Positions 62,353 to 64,000 of a stretch of DNA of 64,000 nt are shown in pieces (positions within the stretch are counted from its first letter, which is position 1; each line of letters opens with the position of its first letter). Below the pieces are notes generated by a model, which searched no databases, was not told where the DNA came from, and saw only the letters and a list, made by a program, of their open reading frames with translations. Both the position numbers and the translations under genes were made by a program. This DNA comes from Roseomonas sp. KE0001. Its GTDB lineage: Bacteria > Pseudomonadota > Alphaproteobacteria > Acetobacterales > Acetobacteraceae. The DNA lies in contig NZ_RCVQ01000011.1 in NCBI RefSeq assembly GCF_016107285.1, forward strand, positions 27,258 to 91,257, written 5' to 3'.

Positions 62353-63699
62353 CCGATGCTCCCGAGCCAAGACCGTACCGATACGTTCAGGGGGTGCCGG
62401 ATCTGAAATAGCGGACCGGCGCGGCGCCCATGGCCATCAAGATGTCGCGTGCTACGAGGTGACGGGCGCCTTTCGTACATTGGAAAGACCTCAGCACCGC
62501 CACCCAGATGCACGGCCCAAGATGACCGTGAGCTCAATGCTGGGATCGCTGGCCGCTTCGGAGAGGCCGTCCAAAACCGGCCGATCATTCTGCGTCCATC
62601 GCCCTGGCAGCGCTCGTTCGAAAGCGGTCAATCGGCAGCTTCAGGTATGAGGTGCCATTCGCTTCCGGCTTCGGCAGACGTCCGCCGCGGAGGTTCACTT
62701 GCAATGCAAAGAGCATCATCGCTGGCAGAGGAAGCGTTCGATCACGTTCCTCCCGCAGCCGAACGAACCCGTCCTCTCCGCCGCTGTCCCGTAGGTGAAT
62801 GTTGGTTGCCCGCTGCTCCGCTACGGTGGACTCCCAACGCGGTTCGCGCCCGCCCGGACGGTAATCGTGGCCGGTGAAGAGGCGTGTCGTCGGTGGCAAC
62901 GCGAGGATGCTCTGGATGCTGCGGTACAAGGCCCGCGCGTTACCACCAGGGAAGTCGGCTCGTGCCGTGCCCGCATCCGGCATGAAGAGGGTGTCATGCA
63001 CGAACGCGGCGTCGCCAACGACGTAGGTGACCGAGGCCGCGGTGTGGCCTGGGGAAAAAATCACCCTCACTTCCGAGGCGCCAAGATTGAAGCAGTGACC
63101 ATCTGCAAACATGTGGTCCCAATAGTCGCGGCCACCGACCTCGAGATCGGGGATGTTATAGATGTCCGACCAGATCGCCTGAACTGCGAGGGTCTGTTCG
63201 CCAATGCCTGTTGGCACGCCAAGGCGCTCGCCCAGGTAGGCGACGGCAGAAAGGTGGTCAGCATGCGGGTGGGTGTCGAGCACCCATTCCGGGATCAGTC
63301 CGCGCTCCCGGATATGGGTGGCAATCTCGTCGGCTGGCTGGGTCGCAAGGCTGCATGAATTGCGGTCGAAGCTTAACAAGGGATCGATAACCGCGCATTT
63401 CTTTGTTTGCGGATCCGCCACGACGTAGGAGACGCTTCCGGTCTGATCATCGTAAAAGCCCCGTACGATCGGCTGAGACGGCATTCTGTTCTCCCTGTTT
63501 TTGCGCGGTGTCGCGGAAGCCGCGATGGTGGCCACCTTGGGACACCGAGCACGATGTCTTTCGGCAAGGGCGCACCCGGCGAGGGCCGAGGAGCGCTAAA
63601 CCCAGCCGGGCGGAGTTGCATGCTTCGCGGTGTGGCTGACGGCGTATTAGGCGCGCTTCTTAGAATCCGCGGCGCCGCTCATCCGATGCTCCCGAGCCA
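62346..63699. repeat. 24-bp direct repeat bounding a 1,330-bp inserted segment
   Basis: The same 24 bases occur at 62346-62369 and 63676-63699, exactly 1,330 bp apart. In the left copy they span the CDF start; in the right copy they encode the last residues of the CcdA-like protein (WLGSIG-stop). The left copy still encodes WLGSIG-stop in the corresponding frame, overlapping the CDF ATG as ATGA. This shows an ancestral overlapping ccdA/CDF pair split by the segment carrying the metallo-hydrolase gene. Confidence 0.8.
62585..63484 (-). CDS. MBL-fold metallo-hydrolase, persulfide dioxygenase-like
   Basis: A 299-aa metallo-beta-lactamase-fold protein. The metal motif is LDTHPHADHLSAVAYLGERL, with later ligands in FSPGHTAASV, VHDTLFMPD and RLFTGHDYRPGG. 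The start VRGFYDDQTGSVSYVVADPQ and spacing match ETHE1/CstB/Blh-type persulfide dioxygenases, which oxidise glutathione persulfide to sulfite. It would act in sulfide detoxification, which can matter under metal stress. ATG 63484 has GGGAG. It is the sole gene of the inserted segment. Confidence 0.85.
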   Translation of the reverse strand: MPSQPIVRGFYDDQTGSVSYVVADPQTKKCAVIDPLLSFDRNSCSLATQPADEIATHIRERGLIPEWVLDTHPHADHLSAVAYLGERLGVPTGIGEQTLAVQAIWSDIYNIPDLEVGGRDYWDHMFADGHCFNLGASEVRVIFSPGHTAASVTYVVGDAAFVHDTLFMPDAGTARADFPGGNARALYRSIQSILALPPTTRLFTGHDYRPGGREPRWESTVAEQRATNIHLRDSGGEDGFVRLREERDRTLPLPAMMLFALQVNLRGGRLPKPEANGTSYLKLPIDRFRTSAARAMDAE

Positions 63700-64000
63700 G
63701 GGGAAGAGTTGGAGCATCAGGATGGCGAAGTCAGTCAGGTGGCCGGTAATCATTGCCACCCCCATCGCCACCATGATGCCACCCGCCACGATCTGAAGAA
63801 CGCGCCCGACGCGTCGCAGGCTGCGGAACGGGCCGCGTAGAAAGGCGTCGGCGAAGGCGGCCACCAGCAGGAAGGGCACGCCCAGCCCGGCCGCATAGGC
63901 GGCCAGGAGCATGATGCCGAGGTGGCTGATTTCGCTGGTGGCGGTCAGCGCCAGGATGGCGCCCAGCACCGGACCGATGCAGGGCGTCCAGCCGAAGGCA
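63679..64000 (-). CDS. CcdA/DsbD-like thiol-disulfide membrane protein (5' end outside window)
   Basis: The C-terminal part, at least 107 residues, of a CcdA-family protein, which passes electrons across the inner membrane to periplasmic thiols. The visible part starts AFGWTPCIGPVLGAILALTA, the hallmark helix with its redox Cys, and continues ILQIVAGGIMVAMGVAMITG. It ends WLGSIG inside the right copy of the 24-bp repeat. In metal islands such proteins often accompany thiol-based detoxification. Confidence 0.85.
   Translation of the reverse strand, partial: AFGWTPCIGPVLGAILALTATSEISHLGIMLLAAYAAGLGVPFLLVAAFADAFLRGPFRSLRRVGRVLQIVAGGIMVAMGVAMITGHLTDFAILMLQLFPWLGSIG

Noticed and set aside
62353..62584. 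A possible gene between the metallo-hydrolase and CDF genes
   Set aside because: Open frames there have shadow composition; the only meaningful codons are the duplicated CcdA tail in the 24-bp repeat.

Overview
The window is high-GC (roughly 70% by eye) proteobacterial chromosome. Dense genes with short gaps, GTG/TTG starts, Bug-type (TctC) periplasmic receptors, many D-2-hydroxyacid dehydrogenases, a class II DAHP synthase and an OmpA-type outer membrane protein suggest an alphaproteobacterium of the Acetobacteraceae, Roseomonas-like. This assignment rests on gene content and resemblance only.

From 1 to 51 kb the sequence looks like ordinary chromosome, mostly metabolic. A serine-glyoxylate-type aminotransferase diverges from a large FAD/Fe-S oxidase (0-4.7 kb). 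An OmpA protein, a lipoprotein esterase, a DUF1194 protein, an MFS pump, an SbmA-like ABC transporter and a glyoxalase-like protein follow (5-13.7 kb). A GntR-regulated catabolic block holds a hydroxyacid dehydrogenase, a sugar-acid dehydratase, an RraA/aldolase-fold protein and a Bug receptor (13.7-19.1 kb), and meets a gamma-glutamyltransferase/amidase pair head on. Next come csaA, gpt, a TyrA-like dehydrogenase, nicotinate phosphoribosyltransferase and class II DAHP synthase (22.5-28 kb). Two amidohydrolases, an IclR regulator, a penicillin acylase homologue and an aldo/keto reductase occupy 28-35.4 kb. From 36 to 43 kb there are an orphan amino-acid-binding protein, an M20 carbamoylase-like hydrolase, an SDR lacking the usual catalytic residues, two tandem hydroxyacid dehydrogenases, a flavin reductase and an AbrB permease. 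A glycosyltransferase, an ABC exporter, otsA, a nucleoside deoxyribosyltransferase, dps and parE close the core (43-51 kb).

Directly after parE the character changes. Genes are sparse, small and mostly unknown, broken genes appear, and metal and arsenic genes dominate. I read 51-64 kb as an accessory island whose right end lies outside the window. It starts with a 20-bp inverted repeat around the parE terminator, then a winged-helix-like unknown protein, small unknowns and two 5'-truncated SRAP (YedK-type) gene ends lying head to head. A TTGA-coupled pair of a 64-aa protein and an ADP-ribosyltransferase-like protein follows; this is the best candidate for an undescribed system here.

The detoxification part has three units. 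The first is PadR regulator, cysteine-pair-rich flavoprotein, MFS pump and ArsN-type acetyltransferase, which fits organoarsenical resistance. The second is merR diverging from merT and a GDCCVxC protein, with a canonical mer operator but no merP or merA in the window. The third is a set of minus-strand genes: an arsenic permease of the bile-acid-symporter type, a short CDF transporter, a persulfide-dioxygenase-like metallo-hydrolase and a CcdA-type protein. The metallo-hydrolase gene sits in a 1,330-bp segment bounded by a 24-bp direct repeat that has split a formerly overlapping ccdA/CDF gene pair.
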